Of a stretch of DNA of 64,000 nt, positions 36,201 to 43,810 are shown piece after piece. This DNA comes from Novosphingobium sp. Chol11. Its GTDB lineage: Bacteria; Pseudomonadota; Alphaproteobacteria; Sphingomonadales; Sphingomonadaceae. Location of the stretch: contig NZ_OBMU01000001.1 of NCBI RefSeq assembly GCF_900218065.1, forward strand, positions 755,312-819,311, read 5' to 3'. Each line of letters opens with the position of its first letter. Within the stretch, counting starts at the first letter, position 1. Both the position numbers and the translations under genes were made by a program. The notes under the pieces were generated by a model. It ran no database searches, was not told the DNA's origin, and saw only the letters and a program-made list of their open reading frames with translations.

Positions 36201-37422
36201 GGTCGAGATCGTGGACATATCCGGACCCGTGAGCGTGTCTGCCGATGCGCGGGGTACGCTGGGCAATCCGGTCATCACCGGGGCGCTTGCAACGGATAGT
36301 GCAGCGATAACCAGCGCGGTCACCGGCATGCGGCTGCACGATGTGCAGGCGCGGGGAAGATTTTCGGGCGCGCAACTTGTCATGTCCAGCTTCACCGCTA
36401 CCGCCAAGAATGGCGGCATCGTGACAGGTACGGGCAGCTTCACTTTTGCCGGGATCGCGGGCGTCGGCATGAATTTGCGCCTGCAGGCGGAAAACGCCGC
36501 GCTGCTGGAGCGGGATGACATAGCCGCGACTGTCACTGGCCCGATCACTCTGCATTCGGATGGCGTCAACGGCACCATCGGTGGTGATCTGCTGCTCAAC
36601 CGCAGCCGCTTCACGCTCGGGCGCGCGGCCGCCATCGCTCAAATCCCCGAGTTGCGAGTGACAGAGGTCAACCGCAATGGGGAAGAAGTCGAGCGCCCTC
36701 GCGCAAGTCGGCCATGGGCTATGGCGGTCAAGGCCCGTGCGCGAAATCGCCTGACGGTCAGGGGACTGGGGCTGGACAGCGAGTGGCGCGCCAACCTGGA
36801 CATCGGGGGAACCGTTACCAGCCCGGCGATCTCTGGCACGGCAGAGTTGATCCGGGGTGGCTACACTTTCGCCGGGCGCCGTTTTGAATTGCGCGAAGGC
36901 AAGATCCAGTTCGACGGCCGCACGCCCGCTAATCCGACGCTCGATATCGATGCCGAGGCAGACGTCAGCGACCTCAAGGCGATGATCCATGTGGGTGGAA
37001 CCGGCCTGAAACCCGACATCAGTTTCACCAGCATGCCCGCTTTGCCGCAGGACGAACTGCTGTCCCGCATTCTGTTCGGGACCTCGATCACCAATCTTTC
37101 CGCGCCAGAAGCATTGCAACTCGCATCGGCCGTCGGATCGTTGCAGGGCGAAGGCGGGCTCGATCCGATCAATGCCGTGCGCAAGGCCGCGGGGTTGGAT
37201 CGCCTGAGGATCATCGCGGCCGATCCTACGCAGGGGCAGGGAACCTCCATCGCGGCGGGGAAATATCTGACGCGCAAGACCTATGTCGAACTTATCACCG
37301 ACGGCCAAGGCTACTCAGCGACGCGCATAGAATATCAGGTGACACGTTGGCTTTCCCTGCTCGCAGCGATCTCTACGCTTGGACGAGAGAGCGCAAATGT
37401 GCGCATTTCGAAAGACTATTGA
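33247..37422 (+). CDS. tamB: Translocation and assembly module protein TamB
   Basis: A 1391-residue AsmA-like/TamB protein. The single N-terminal membrane helix (WITGLLAVLVVISAAALIWL, residues ~19-38) anchors it in the inner membrane. A long repetitive beta-taco body spans the periplasm. The C-terminal DUF490 domain includes GYTFAGRRFELREGKIQFDGRTPANPTLDIDAEA and GTSITNLSAPEALQLASAVGSL, both family-typical. It forms a bridge with TamA and probably moves phospholipid or assists protein insertion. The start overlaps the tamA stop by one base. Confidence 0.95.
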   Translation: MAEGDIQQPLRRHRAWDGPWQRWITGLLAVLVVISAAALIWLDTSAGHRFLITRIDKISPPSGLRIHVDRIEGSIYRRAILHGVTLADPNGAFLTAPRVELDWWPLAWLSNRLDIDRLNIPAATLHKLPRLNPAKQQGPILPSFDIRLMQFSVGRLTINDSISGKVQQATISGDADIRGRRAVIDLSARVLGQEDAINLALDSRPDDDRFDLDVTVNAPSGGVLANLAGLRQDGNLRVRGKGSWTRWDGRLSGTLDSEPAIDLMLAARSGTYSATGSIEAQAIAGKGLVQRLSAPRLSIEARGSLTNRIVDGKLSLRSEAMQLNADGALDLRNSAFDNLLIDVSLVRPPALLKSMRGRDVTARVRLDGPFAGYGYEYLLRARQLAFDRTLISDVRAEGKGRKAANAPLLIPVHLRARRLDGQGELVEGIVRNFVLDGVLQIKGQQLISNPMPIRSDKLSGKLVMLADLKTGRYDFGLDGQIRGLAIRGLGIVDLTSKLRAVPGKNGAFGLSGTAMARMRRLDNSFLRSLGGGLPVVKSGLSLAPDKRLMFTGLRLEAPLLSLSANGYRRPDRSFHFEGSGTHKQYGPLRLTLDGKIEQPTIDLLLDRPLDALGVAGMRAHLVPDSAGYQFTAQGGSTLGPFTGAGQILLPRGGQAVVRVAKLAVSGVVASGDLRPVTGGLEGQLNVAGPVKGSIAFAPINAVQQLVLKLDATDASFDGPTAIAVRRGKLDATVLLDPSGTSINAVMQARGLRVGGALIGRLAANADLKGGYGTVKASLSGQRGRLFDLQGEAKVEPDRIRVAARGTIDKRPIRLTRSALLTRSADGWRLSPVTISYAGGSLQLGGELSGQTTRIESRVQKLPLSLLDIVYDDLGLGGTATGSLTYVHSRGGMPSGKAELRVRSLSRSGLSLSSRPVDAGINAVLMPDGLAARMLFAADGQTIGRAQVLLTPLGTQGSLVDRLNSAPLFGQLRLRGAADTLWRLTGVEIVDISGPVSVSADARGTLGNPVITGALATDSAAITSAVTGMRLHDVQARGRFSGAQLVMSSFTATAKNGGIVTGTGSFTFAGIAGVGMNLRLQAENAALLERDDIAATVTGPITLHSDGVNGTIGGDLLLNRSRFTLGRAAAIAQIPELRVTEVNRNGEEVERPRASRPWAMAVKARARNRLTVRGLGLDSEWRANLDIGGTVTSPAISGTAELIRGGYTFAGRRFELREGKIQFDGRTPANPTLDIDAEADVSDLKAMIHVGGTGLKPDISFTSMPALPQDELLSRILFGTSITNLSAPEALQLASAVGSLQGEGGLDPINAVRKAAGLDRLRIIAADPTQGQGTSIAAGKYLTRKTYVELITDGQGYSATRIEYQVTRWLSLLAAISTLGRESANVRISKDY

Positions 37423-37521
37423 GTTCGGGGCGACACCGATTTCGTTGCCCAAATGCCACATTTTCAGCCGTTTATCTTGGGTTCATGAAACCATGAGCTG
37501 TGCTTGGGACTTCCAGCACTT

Positions 37522-37538
37522 CCTCCTGAAGGAGGTGA
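37522..37538 (+). promoter_or_regulatory. Shine-Dalgarno within a self-complementary hairpin
   Basis: An unusually strong SD, AAGGAGGTGA at 37529-37538, precedes ATG 37545 by 6 nt. CCTCC just upstream can pair with the GGAGG core across a TGAA loop, which would hide the SD. Confidence 0.5.
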
Positions 37539-37544
37539 GTGACA

Positions 37545-38210
37545 ATGGAGTACCCTATGCGGAAAATAATGGTCGCAACCCTGCTGGCCGGATCGGCCGT
37601 AGCCGCTCCCGCCCTGGCCCAGGATGCTGGAGCCACTTTCGCCGGGCCCCGGGTCGAAGCGATTTTAGGCTATGACCATACCGGCGCGGGCAGCAGCGTG
37701 GACAATGACAATGGCGATGATGACCAGTCGATCGATGGCCTGCTCTATGGCGTCGGCGCCGGTTATGACTTCAACCTTGGCAGCGCCGTCGTAGGTGTTG
37801 AAGGCGAATTCACCGACTCTACTGCCAAGAGCAGCCGGAATCCTTTCACCGACCAGTTCGGCTTTGGCCGGGTCAGCCAAGGGCGTGACCTCTACATCGG
37901 CGCGCGCGCGGGTATTCTCGCCAGCCCCAACACGCTCGTCTATGTGAAGGGTGGCTACACCAACACCAAGTTGAACGTGCTCGCAGGCGACACCAATCAG
38001 TCAACCGACACGGCATTCAAGCTCGACGGCTGGCGGGTCGGCGGTGGCGTTGAGCGCGCGTTCAACGAAAACATGTTCGGCAAGCTGGAATATCGTTACT
38101 CGAAATATGACAGCGCTCATATCGACTTTGTAAATGGCGCGACAAGCAGCGAGTTCGATATCGATACTGACCGTCATCAGGTCGTAGCCAGCGTAGGCTG
38201 GCGCTTCTGA
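37545..38210 (+). CDS. Outer-membrane beta-barrel protein (OmpW/opacity-like)
   Basis: A 221-residue porin-family protein. The signal peptide MEYPMRKIMVATLLAGSAVAAPALA is cleaved before QDA. Alternating barrel strands include LLYGVGAGYDFNLG, RDLYIGARAGIL, VYVKGGYTNTKLN, and FGKLEYRYSKYD. It ends in VVASVGWRF with the terminal Phe of barrels. The fold is that of eight-stranded outer-membrane proteins. A perfect SD (AAGGAGGTGA) fixes the start. Its cargo or role is unknown. Confidence 0.9.
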   Translation: MEYPMRKIMVATLLAGSAVAAPALAQDAGATFAGPRVEAILGYDHTGAGSSVDNDNGDDDQSIDGLLYGVGAGYDFNLGSAVVGVEGEFTDSTAKSSRNPFTDQFGFGRVSQGRDLYIGARAGILASPNTLVYVKGGYTNTKLNVLAGDTNQSTDTAFKLDGWRVGGGVERAFNENMFGKLEYRYSKYDSAHIDFVNGATSSEFDIDTDRHQVVASVGWRF

Positions 38211-38216
38211 CGGGGA

Positions 38217-38244
38217 GGGAGGACTGGCTTTGGCCGGTCCTCCC
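38217..38244. terminator. 12-bp hairpin between convergent genes
   Basis: GGGAGGACTGGC pairs with GCCGGTCCTCCC (one T-G wobble) around a 4-nt loop. There is no clear T-run. It lies in the 48-bp gap between the barrel gene and pyrF and may stop both. Confidence 0.6.
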
Positions 38245-38258
38245 ATCTCACCACTCTC

Positions 38259-38933
38259 TTACAATGTTGCTTCGATCTCTCGTGCAGCCTGATCCGGATT
38301 TTCCGCCAAGCTGATGGGCCTGCCCACGACGAGGATCGACGCGCCACGATCCAGAGCTTCTCGCGGCGTCACGGCGCGCTTCTGGTCGCCCATGGCCCCT
38401 CCTTGCGGACGCACGCCTGGCACCACAAAATATCCGTCGGCCCAGGCCCGTTTCGCAAGCGCGACTTCTTCCCCCGAACAGACGATGCCGTCCAACCCGG
38501 CACTTCGCGCAAGATCGGCGAGGCGCGCCACCTGATCTTCCGCCCTGCCGCCGACACCGATGTCCTGAAGGTCACTGTTGTCGAGGCTGGTAAGGACGGT
38601 GACTGCCACCACCTTCGTATTGATGCCCGCCGCCGCCTTTGCATCCTCCAGCATGGCGCGGCCGCCGGCCGCATGCACGGTGAGGATCGCTGGCTCCAGC
38701 CCGTTGAGCGCCTGCACGGCCTTTGCCACCGTGTTGGGGATGTCATGAAGCTTGAGGTCGAGGAAGATCGGGAGGTCAAACTTCATCATCTCCCGCACGC
38801 CATGATGGCCATGCGCGCAGAAAAATTCGAGCCCCAGCTTCAACCCGCCCACATGTCCACGTACGCGCCCGGCCAAATCCTGGGCTTTGCTGAGGTCGGG
38901 GGTGTCTATGGCGACGTAGATGGGGCTGCTCAT
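38259..38933 (-). CDS. pyrF: Orotidine 5'-phosphate decarboxylase
   Basis: A 224-residue TIM barrel. The catalytic motif IFLDLKLHDIPNTV with the Asp-x-Lys-x-x-Asp charges is present, as are the phosphate-binding VPGVRPQGG and the C-terminal VVGRPIS. It makes UMP in the last step of de novo pyrimidine synthesis. The start overlaps the lapA stop (ATGA), so it is translationally coupled. Confidence 0.96.
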   Translation of the reverse strand: MSSPIYVAIDTPDLSKAQDLAGRVRGHVGGLKLGLEFFCAHGHHGVREMMKFDLPIFLDLKLHDIPNTVAKAVQALNGLEPAILTVHAAGGRAMLEDAKAAAGINTKVVAVTVLTSLDNSDLQDIGVGGRAEDQVARLADLARSAGLDGIVCSGEEVALAKRAWADGYFVVPGVRPQGGAMGDQKRAVTPREALDRGASILVVGRPISLAENPDQAAREIEATL

Positions 38934-39265
38934 GCTGTTCCTGTGGCAGGGTGGGAAGGTGAGGCGGTCGTAAGATGGTCAGCGGTGTCGCTGGGCAGGG
39001 AAGCAGGCGCCGCCGTCGCGGTCGCCGCCACAAGGGCACGCTCGGTATTTTCCAGCTTCCGCTTCATCCGCCAGCGCGTTGTGCGTGCCATGATCCAGAA
39101 GGGAAGGCACCCCGCGAGAAATGCGATCAGGATGGGAAACCAGATACGTGTCTCCCAAACTATGTCACCCCAAATCTTGATTTCGGTGGGCCGGTTGTTC
39201 GCCTTGCAAAAAAGGGCGATCGCGACGGCCAAGACAACCCAGAAGGCAGTCCGTAGGAATTGCAT
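38930..39265 (-). CDS. LapA family (DUF1049) membrane protein
   Basis: A 111-residue protein with two transmembrane helices (FLRTAFWVVLAVAIALFCKAN and WFPILIAFLAGCLPFWIMA). A coiled-coil-like cytoplasmic segment and an Ala/Thr/Ser/Pro-rich tail follow. This is the LapA layout, a lipopolysaccharide assembly factor linked to FtsH control of LpxC in E. coli. Many alphaproteobacteria place it before pyrF. Here the genes overlap by 4 bp. The LapB partner is not in the window. Confidence 0.85.
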   Translation of the reverse strand: MQFLRTAFWVVLAVAIALFCKANNRPTEIKIWGDIVWETRIWFPILIAFLAGCLPFWIMARTTRWRMKRKLENTERALVAATATAAPASLPSDTADHLTTASPSHPATGTA

Positions 39266-39379
39266 TCGGCATGTCCTTTAGCTGCTGATCCGGTCAGCTT
39301 AGGCCATTTCGGCGCAGTTCGAAAGCGCCTCGTCGGATTTACCGGCATCATGCGAAGGGAAGATGCGCTGCGCGATCCC

Positions 39380-39405
39380 GGAACCCTTGTGCCGGGCTGC
39401 GCATT
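39380..39405 (+). promoter_or_regulatory. Possible EcfG (general stress) promoter for ku-ligD
   Basis: GGAAC (39380-39384) followed after 17 bases by CATT (39402-39405) resembles the alphaproteobacterial EcfG consensus GGAAC-N16-17-CGTT with one mismatch. It lies 26 bp before the ku start, in front of a strong SD (AAGGAGG, 39418-39424). Confidence 0.3.
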
Positions 39406-39431
39406 TTTCTCGATGGCAAGGAGGTTGAAAC

Positions 39432-40310
39432 ATGGCGGCGCGTGCATATTGGCAGGGGCAGATCAGGCTTGCTCTCGTCTCCATTCCCGTTGAAATCTAC
39501 GCTGCCACCAAGTCTGGCGCGCAGATCGCCTTCCACCAGATCCATGAACCCAGCGGCAAGCGGGTGCGATATGAAAAAACGGTGCCCGGACTGGGGCCAG
39601 TGAAGCCCGAGGACATCGTCAAAGGCTTTGAGGTCAGCAAGGGCGACTATGTCCTGCTCCAGCCGGACGAGATCGAAGCGGTGAAGCTGGAGAGCAAGAA
39701 GACGCTGGAACTGACCCAGTTTGTCGATGCCGACGAGATCGACGTTCTCTATTATGAACGGCCCTATTATGTCGTGCCCGCCGACGATCTTGCCGAGGAA
39801 GCCTTTGTCGTCCTGCGGGAAGCTTTGCGCCGGGCGAGGAAAGTCGGATTGGGCCAGCTTGCGATGCGCGGGCGGGAATATATCGTTTCGTTGAAACCAT
39901 GCGGACGCGGAATGGTGCTGGAGACGCTCCGATATGCCGATGAGGTCAACAAGGCCCAATCCTATTTCCGTGAAATAGACGATGTAAAGCCCGACCCGGA
40001 ACTGCTCGACCTGGCCGAGGCGCTCATTGAAAAGAAGACGGCGCCGTTCAAGCCGGACAGCTTTCACGACCGCTATGTCGATGCGCTCGAAAGGCTTATC
40101 GACAAGAAGAAGAAGGCCAAGGGTCGCCGCATCATCGAGGATGAGGACGAAGCGCCTGCCAAGCGCAGCGGCAATGTGATCGACCTGATGGCCGCGCTCA
40201 AGAAATCTGTCGATAGCGGCGCGAAAGGCGCGGCGGCAAAGCCTGCGGCAAAGAAACCGGCGGCCCGGCGGAGCTCTGCTACCAAGGCTCGCGCGCGCAA
40301 GCGGGCCTGA
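39432..40310 (+). CDS. ku: Non-homologous end-joining protein Ku
   Basis: A 292-residue bacterial Ku homodimer subunit. The core Ku domain (residues ~10-190) starts YWQGQIRLALVSIPVEIY and includes RVRYEKTVPGLGPVKPEDIVKGFE. The basic tail (KAKGRRIIEDEDEAPAKRSGNVIDLMAALKKS, then Ala/Lys/Arg-rich) is the segment that recruits LigD. It binds DNA double-strand ends. AAGGAGG lies 7 nt before the ATG. It ends 3 bp before ligD, so the two form an operon. Confidence 0.95.
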   Translation: MAARAYWQGQIRLALVSIPVEIYAATKSGAQIAFHQIHEPSGKRVRYEKTVPGLGPVKPEDIVKGFEVSKGDYVLLQPDEIEAVKLESKKTLELTQFVDADEIDVLYYERPYYVVPADDLAEEAFVVLREALRRARKVGLGQLAMRGREYIVSLKPCGRGMVLETLRYADEVNKAQSYFREIDDVKPDPELLDLAEALIEKKTAPFKPDSFHDRYVDALERLIDKKKKAKGRRIIEDEDEAPAKRSGNVIDLMAALKKSVDSGAKGAAAKPAAKKPAARRSSATKARARKRA

Positions 40311-40313
40311 TAT

Positions 40314-42809
40314 ATGGCCGAAGCCGACCCCCTGAAGGAATATAATCGCAAGCGCGACTTCACCCGGACGAAGGAACCTGCCGGAAAACGGGAGCGCCGG
40401 GGCGGGAACAGCTTCATCGTCCAGAAACATGATGCCACTCGGCTACACTATGATTTCCGATTGGAAGTCGACGGCGTCCTTAAAAGCTGGGCCGTGACGC
40501 GCGGCCCCAGCCTTGATCCCGCCGACAAGCGCCTTGCCGTCCGCACCGAAGATCATCCGCTATCCTACGCCAGCTTCGAAGGCACCATCCCCAAGGGTGA
40601 ATATGGCGGGGGCACCGTGATGTTGTGGGATGAAGGCACCTGGGAGCCAGTGCCCGGCAAGAGTGCGAAGGACTTGGCGAAAGGCCATCTCCACTTCGTT
40701 TTGCACGGCCAGCGGATGAAGGGCGAATGGCTGCTGATCCGCTTGAAGCCTCGGCCTGGTGAAGGAAAGCGGGAGAATTGGCTGCTCCGCAAGATCGATG
40801 ATGCCTATGCCGGTCCTGCGGAGGATCTGGTCGGGCGCGAACTGACCAGCATCAAGAGCGGCAGGACCATGGGGGAGATTGCGGCCAACGCGCCTGCGAT
40901 CTCGCTCAAGGGGAGGCGTGGCAAAGCATTCGACGCCGCGATGAGCGAAGCGGAGAGGGCGACCCCGACGCGCCCTGCGCCCAAGCGGAGTAAACTGGCA
41001 AAGGCTCCTCCATTCCAGGCGCCGCAACTGGCGACGCTGGTGGACGCCGTCCCCACCGGCAACAACTGGCTGCATGAAATCAAATATGACGGCTATCGCA
41101 GCCTCGTCAGTGTGGCGGGCAGTCGCGTACAGGTATTTACCAGGTCCGGCCTGGACTGGACCGATCGCTTCGCATCCTTGGCGAAGGAGGTTGCGGGCAT
41201 GAACCTTCCCGCCATGCTGATCGACGGCGAAATCGTGGCGCTCGGGCCGAGCGGAAATCCCGATTTTTCGACATTGCAGCAGGTGTTGAAGGGCGAGAAC
41301 AAGGGAGCGCTACATCTCTTCGCCTTCGATCTCCTCTCCCTGGATGGCGAAGATCTGACCTGGCAGCCCAATATCGCCCGAAAGGAAAAGCTCGCGGCTT
41401 TGCTTGGGCAAGGGAGCGCGCATGTGCACTTGTCCGACCATATCGTGGGCGCTGGCGAAAAGCTGTTCAGGACGATGTGCGAGGCGGGGCAGGAGGGGAT
41501 AATCTGCAAGCGCGCCGATGCTCCATATCGCGGCGCGCGGACCAAGAATTGGCTGAAGGTCAAATGCACCCGCCGCCAGGAATTCGTCATCGTGGGATGG
41601 ACGCCAAGCACGGCCAGTGGCCGTTCGCTCCGTAACATCCTGCTTGCCCAGAATGACGATCAAGGCCTCGTCTATGCGGGCAAGGTCGGGACGGGGTTCA
41701 ATGCGCAAAATAGCGAGCGGCTTCTAAGCCAGCTAAAGGCGCGGGCCCGGCAGACCGCCGCCTTGCAAGTTCCGCGCAGCGAGGCGCGGGGTGCCAAATG
41801 GGTGCGGCCTGATCTGGTTGCGGAGATCGCCTTCGCCGAGTTCACCAGCGACAATGTCGTACGTCATGGCAGCTTCCTGGGCCTTCGCGAGGACAAGAAG
41901 GCGAAGGACGTTTCCCGGGAGAAGGTGATGGCTGTACCCGAACAGGAAAGCGATGTGCATGTCTCAAATCGCGATCGGCTGATCTTCCCCGAAGCGAAGG
42001 TGACCAAAGGACAGCTCGCCGACTATTATGAGGCGGCTGGAGCGATCATGCTGCCCTGGATTGCGCACCGGCCGATCAGTCTGGTGCGTTGTCCGCAGGG
42101 ACGGGCAAAGAAATGCTTTTTCCAGAAGCATGACAGCGGCAGCTTTGGCGATCATGTGAAGCATGTCCCTATTCGCGAAAAGGACGGGGACGAGCAGGAC
42201 TATCTCTATGTGGATGACATAGACGGGCTGGTTGCCTGCGTTCAGATGGGCACGATAGAATTTCACGGCTGGGGATCGCGGGTCGAGGATGTCGAAAAGC
42301 CGGACCGGCTGATCTTCGACCTCGATCCTGACGAAGGGCTGGACTTCGAGGATGTGAAAAAGGCTGCCCGTGATATTCGCCGTACCCTTGAGGATATTGG
42401 CCTCACAAGCTTTCCCATGTTGTCCGGCGGCAAGGGCGTGCACGTCGTAGTGCCGCTTACGCCGGAGGCCGAATGGCCGAAGGTAAAGGACTTTGCCGAT
42501 CGCTTTTCGCGCGCCTTGGCTTCTGCCGAACCCGACCGCTTCACCGCCACCATGAGCAAGGCGAAGCGGAAGGGGCGAATCTTCATCGACTGGCTGCGTA
42601 ACCAGCGTGGCGCTACGGCGGTGCTCCCCTATGTGGTGCGAGCACGTGAGAATGCACCGGTGGCGGTGCCCGTGACCTGGGACGAATTGGAAGATATCGA
42701 CCGCCCGGGCGCTTACACGATCGCGGACATCGACAAATTGCTCGCGCGGGCGGGATCGAGGGAATTGCGCGGTTGGGGCGAAGCGCGCCAGACGCTGCCG
42801 GACTATTGA
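40314..42809 (+). CDS. ligD: DNA ligase D (phosphoesterase-ligase-polymerase)
   Basis: An 831-residue three-domain enzyme. The phosphoesterase domain is at residues ~30-160 (KHDATRLHYDFRLEVDGVLKSWAV, PKGEYGGG). The ATP-dependent ligase domain runs from ~235 to 520, with EIKYDG holding Lys257 as the adenylated lysine. The AEP-type polymerase domain is C-terminal (~545-825), with LIFDLDPDEG carrying catalytic Asp residues and LSGGKGVHVVVPL following. The order PE-ligase-Pol matches Agrobacterium and Pseudomonas types. With Ku it repairs double-strand breaks. Confidence 0.95.
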   Translation: MAEADPLKEYNRKRDFTRTKEPAGKRERRGGNSFIVQKHDATRLHYDFRLEVDGVLKSWAVTRGPSLDPADKRLAVRTEDHPLSYASFEGTIPKGEYGGGTVMLWDEGTWEPVPGKSAKDLAKGHLHFVLHGQRMKGEWLLIRLKPRPGEGKRENWLLRKIDDAYAGPAEDLVGRELTSIKSGRTMGEIAANAPAISLKGRRGKAFDAAMSEAERATPTRPAPKRSKLAKAPPFQAPQLATLVDAVPTGNNWLHEIKYDGYRSLVSVAGSRVQVFTRSGLDWTDRFASLAKEVAGMNLPAMLIDGEIVALGPSGNPDFSTLQQVLKGENKGALHLFAFDLLSLDGEDLTWQPNIARKEKLAALLGQGSAHVHLSDHIVGAGEKLFRTMCEAGQEGIICKRADAPYRGARTKNWLKVKCTRRQEFVIVGWTPSTASGRSLRNILLAQNDDQGLVYAGKVGTGFNAQNSERLLSQLKARARQTAALQVPRSEARGAKWVRPDLVAEIAFAEFTSDNVVRHGSFLGLREDKKAKDVSREKVMAVPEQESDVHVSNRDRLIFPEAKVTKGQLADYYEAAGAIMLPWIAHRPISLVRCPQGRAKKCFFQKHDSGSFGDHVKHVPIREKDGDEQDYLYVDDIDGLVACVQMGTIEFHGWGSRVEDVEKPDRLIFDLDPDEGLDFEDVKKAARDIRRTLEDIGLTSFPMLSGGKGVHVVVPLTPEAEWPKVKDFADRFSRALASAEPDRFTATMSKAKRKGRIFIDWLRNQRGATAVLPYVVRARENAPVAVPVTWDELEDIDRPGAYTIADIDKLLARAGSRELRGWGEARQTLPDY

Positions 42810-42869
42810 CGCAGATATGCCGGGGCCATCTTTCCTCGCAGGCGGCCTTGCTGCATAAGCTGATTCACC

Positions 42870-43055
42870 ATGACCCAACCCAACGACAATGCGCCCGAAG
42901 GCGAAGCCCCCGAGCAGGCAACTGAAAACAAGTCCGATCTGGCATCCGCTGCGCGGAAGACCGCGGGCAGGGGCGTGTGGATGGGGACTGCGGTCGGGAT
43001 TGGATCGGCCGCGATCGTGGCGGCGCTTCTATACGCGAACAAGAAGCGCGGCTGA
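42870..43055 (+). CDS. Small single-pass membrane protein
   Basis: A 61-residue protein. The N-terminal half is acidic and polar (MTQPNDNAPEGEAPEQATENKSDL). A hydrophobic helix WMGTAVGIGSAAIVAALLYA and an NKKRG tail follow. It is 60 bp after ligD and could be part of that transcript. I do not recognise a family. Such short alanine/glycine-helix peptides are common in sphingomonads. Confidence 0.65.
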   Translation: MTQPNDNAPEGEAPEQATENKSDLASAARKTAGRGVWMGTAVGIGSAAIVAALLYANKKRG

Positions 43056-43070
43056 CCAGCTTGGATTTTA

Positions 43071-43108
43071 GAAAAAAAGAGGCGGCATGGCCTTCGCTCC
43101 ATGCCGCC
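43071..43108 (-). terminator. Terminator of the EF-hand gene
   Basis: GGCGGCATGG (43081-43090) pairs with CCATGCCGCC (43099-43108). On the minus strand it is followed by a TCTTTTTTT run. It lies 57 bp after the EF-hand stop codon. Confidence 0.82.
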
Positions 43109-43165
43109 CCATGTTGCGACCCTTTTGGGTTGGGGTTTTTCTAATCCGCGTCGAATGCTCCGCGA

Positions 43166-43555
43166 TCAGGAAGCGCCGCGGCTCAGGTAAGAAATCAGCT
43201 CGGGCTTGCTCACCGACATGCTCTTGTCGGCGTCGGCCGTCTTGAAAGCGCCGTCAGTCCAGGCCACGACATCAGCGGCCGCAAGCTTTTGGCCGCTGCT
43301 CTTCATCTCCTGATCCTTCAGCGCCGCCATCCAGCGTGAAAATTCGGCTTTGTCGAGTTGCGCGTCTCCATTGGCGTCATAAGCTGGAAACTCGCTGTCG
43401 ACGATCGATGCCACCGTGTCTGCCGGGGTTTGGGCTTGCGCGGGTACTTCCGGCTGCACGGCTGCGGGCGCATCGGCGGAAGTCTGCGCGACCGCCGGGG
43501 TGGCAGCAGACAGGACAGCAGCAGCAATAAAGGCGCGAAACATAATCTTCTCCAT
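43166..43555 (-). CDS. Secreted EF-hand protein
   Basis: A 129-residue exported protein. The signal peptide MEKIMFRAFIAAAVLSAATPAVAQ ends before TSA (ATG 43543 is an alternative start). A Pro/Ala/Gln-rich linker precedes two EF-hand-like loops: DANGDAQLDKAE is canonical, and DADKSMSVSKPE has Ser/Val substitutions but keeps acidic residues at positions 1, 3 and 12. Periplasmic calcium binding is inferred. It has its own terminator, and an inverted CTGAA-TTCAG repeat lies 68 bp upstream. Confidence 0.88.
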   Translation of the reverse strand: MEKIMFRAFIAAAVLSAATPAVAQTSADAPAAVQPEVPAQAQTPADTVASIVDSEFPAYDANGDAQLDKAEFSRWMAALKDQEMKSSGQKLAAADVVAWTDGAFKTADADKSMSVSKPELISYLSRGAS

Positions 43556-43622
43556 CAGCGATCGAGCAAGTCGGGCGCGACCGCTTCATGGAGCAAGAAT
43601 ACATGAATGACTATCGTGTTTC

Positions 43623-43638
43623 CTGAATGGTTGTTCAG
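43623..43638 (-). promoter_or_regulatory. Inverted repeat upstream of the EF-hand gene
   Basis: CTGAATGGTTGTTCAG is a near-palindrome (CTGAA / TTCAG arms) 68 bp before the gene's first ATG. It could be a regulator site. No factor is assigned. The rest of the 255-bp gap to purB shows nothing else clear. Confidence 0.35.
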
Positions 43639-43810
43639 CATCAACATCTTACCCCATGAACGGCCTCATCTGGTCTTCAAATACTGCCATAATCAGGGTG
43701 AAAAGCGGACAGGAGGGTGAAGGGAAGACGAAAGAAGCCGCGATTTGCCCTTGAAAGGCTCGCCTGCTAGGCGGCGCGCGATCTTTCACCAGCAAATCAG
43801 GATTCGTTCG

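Noticed and set aside
35695..37308. 537-codon minus-strand frame within tamB
   Set aside because: Antisense to the conserved TamB C-terminal domain, with no recognisable protein pattern.
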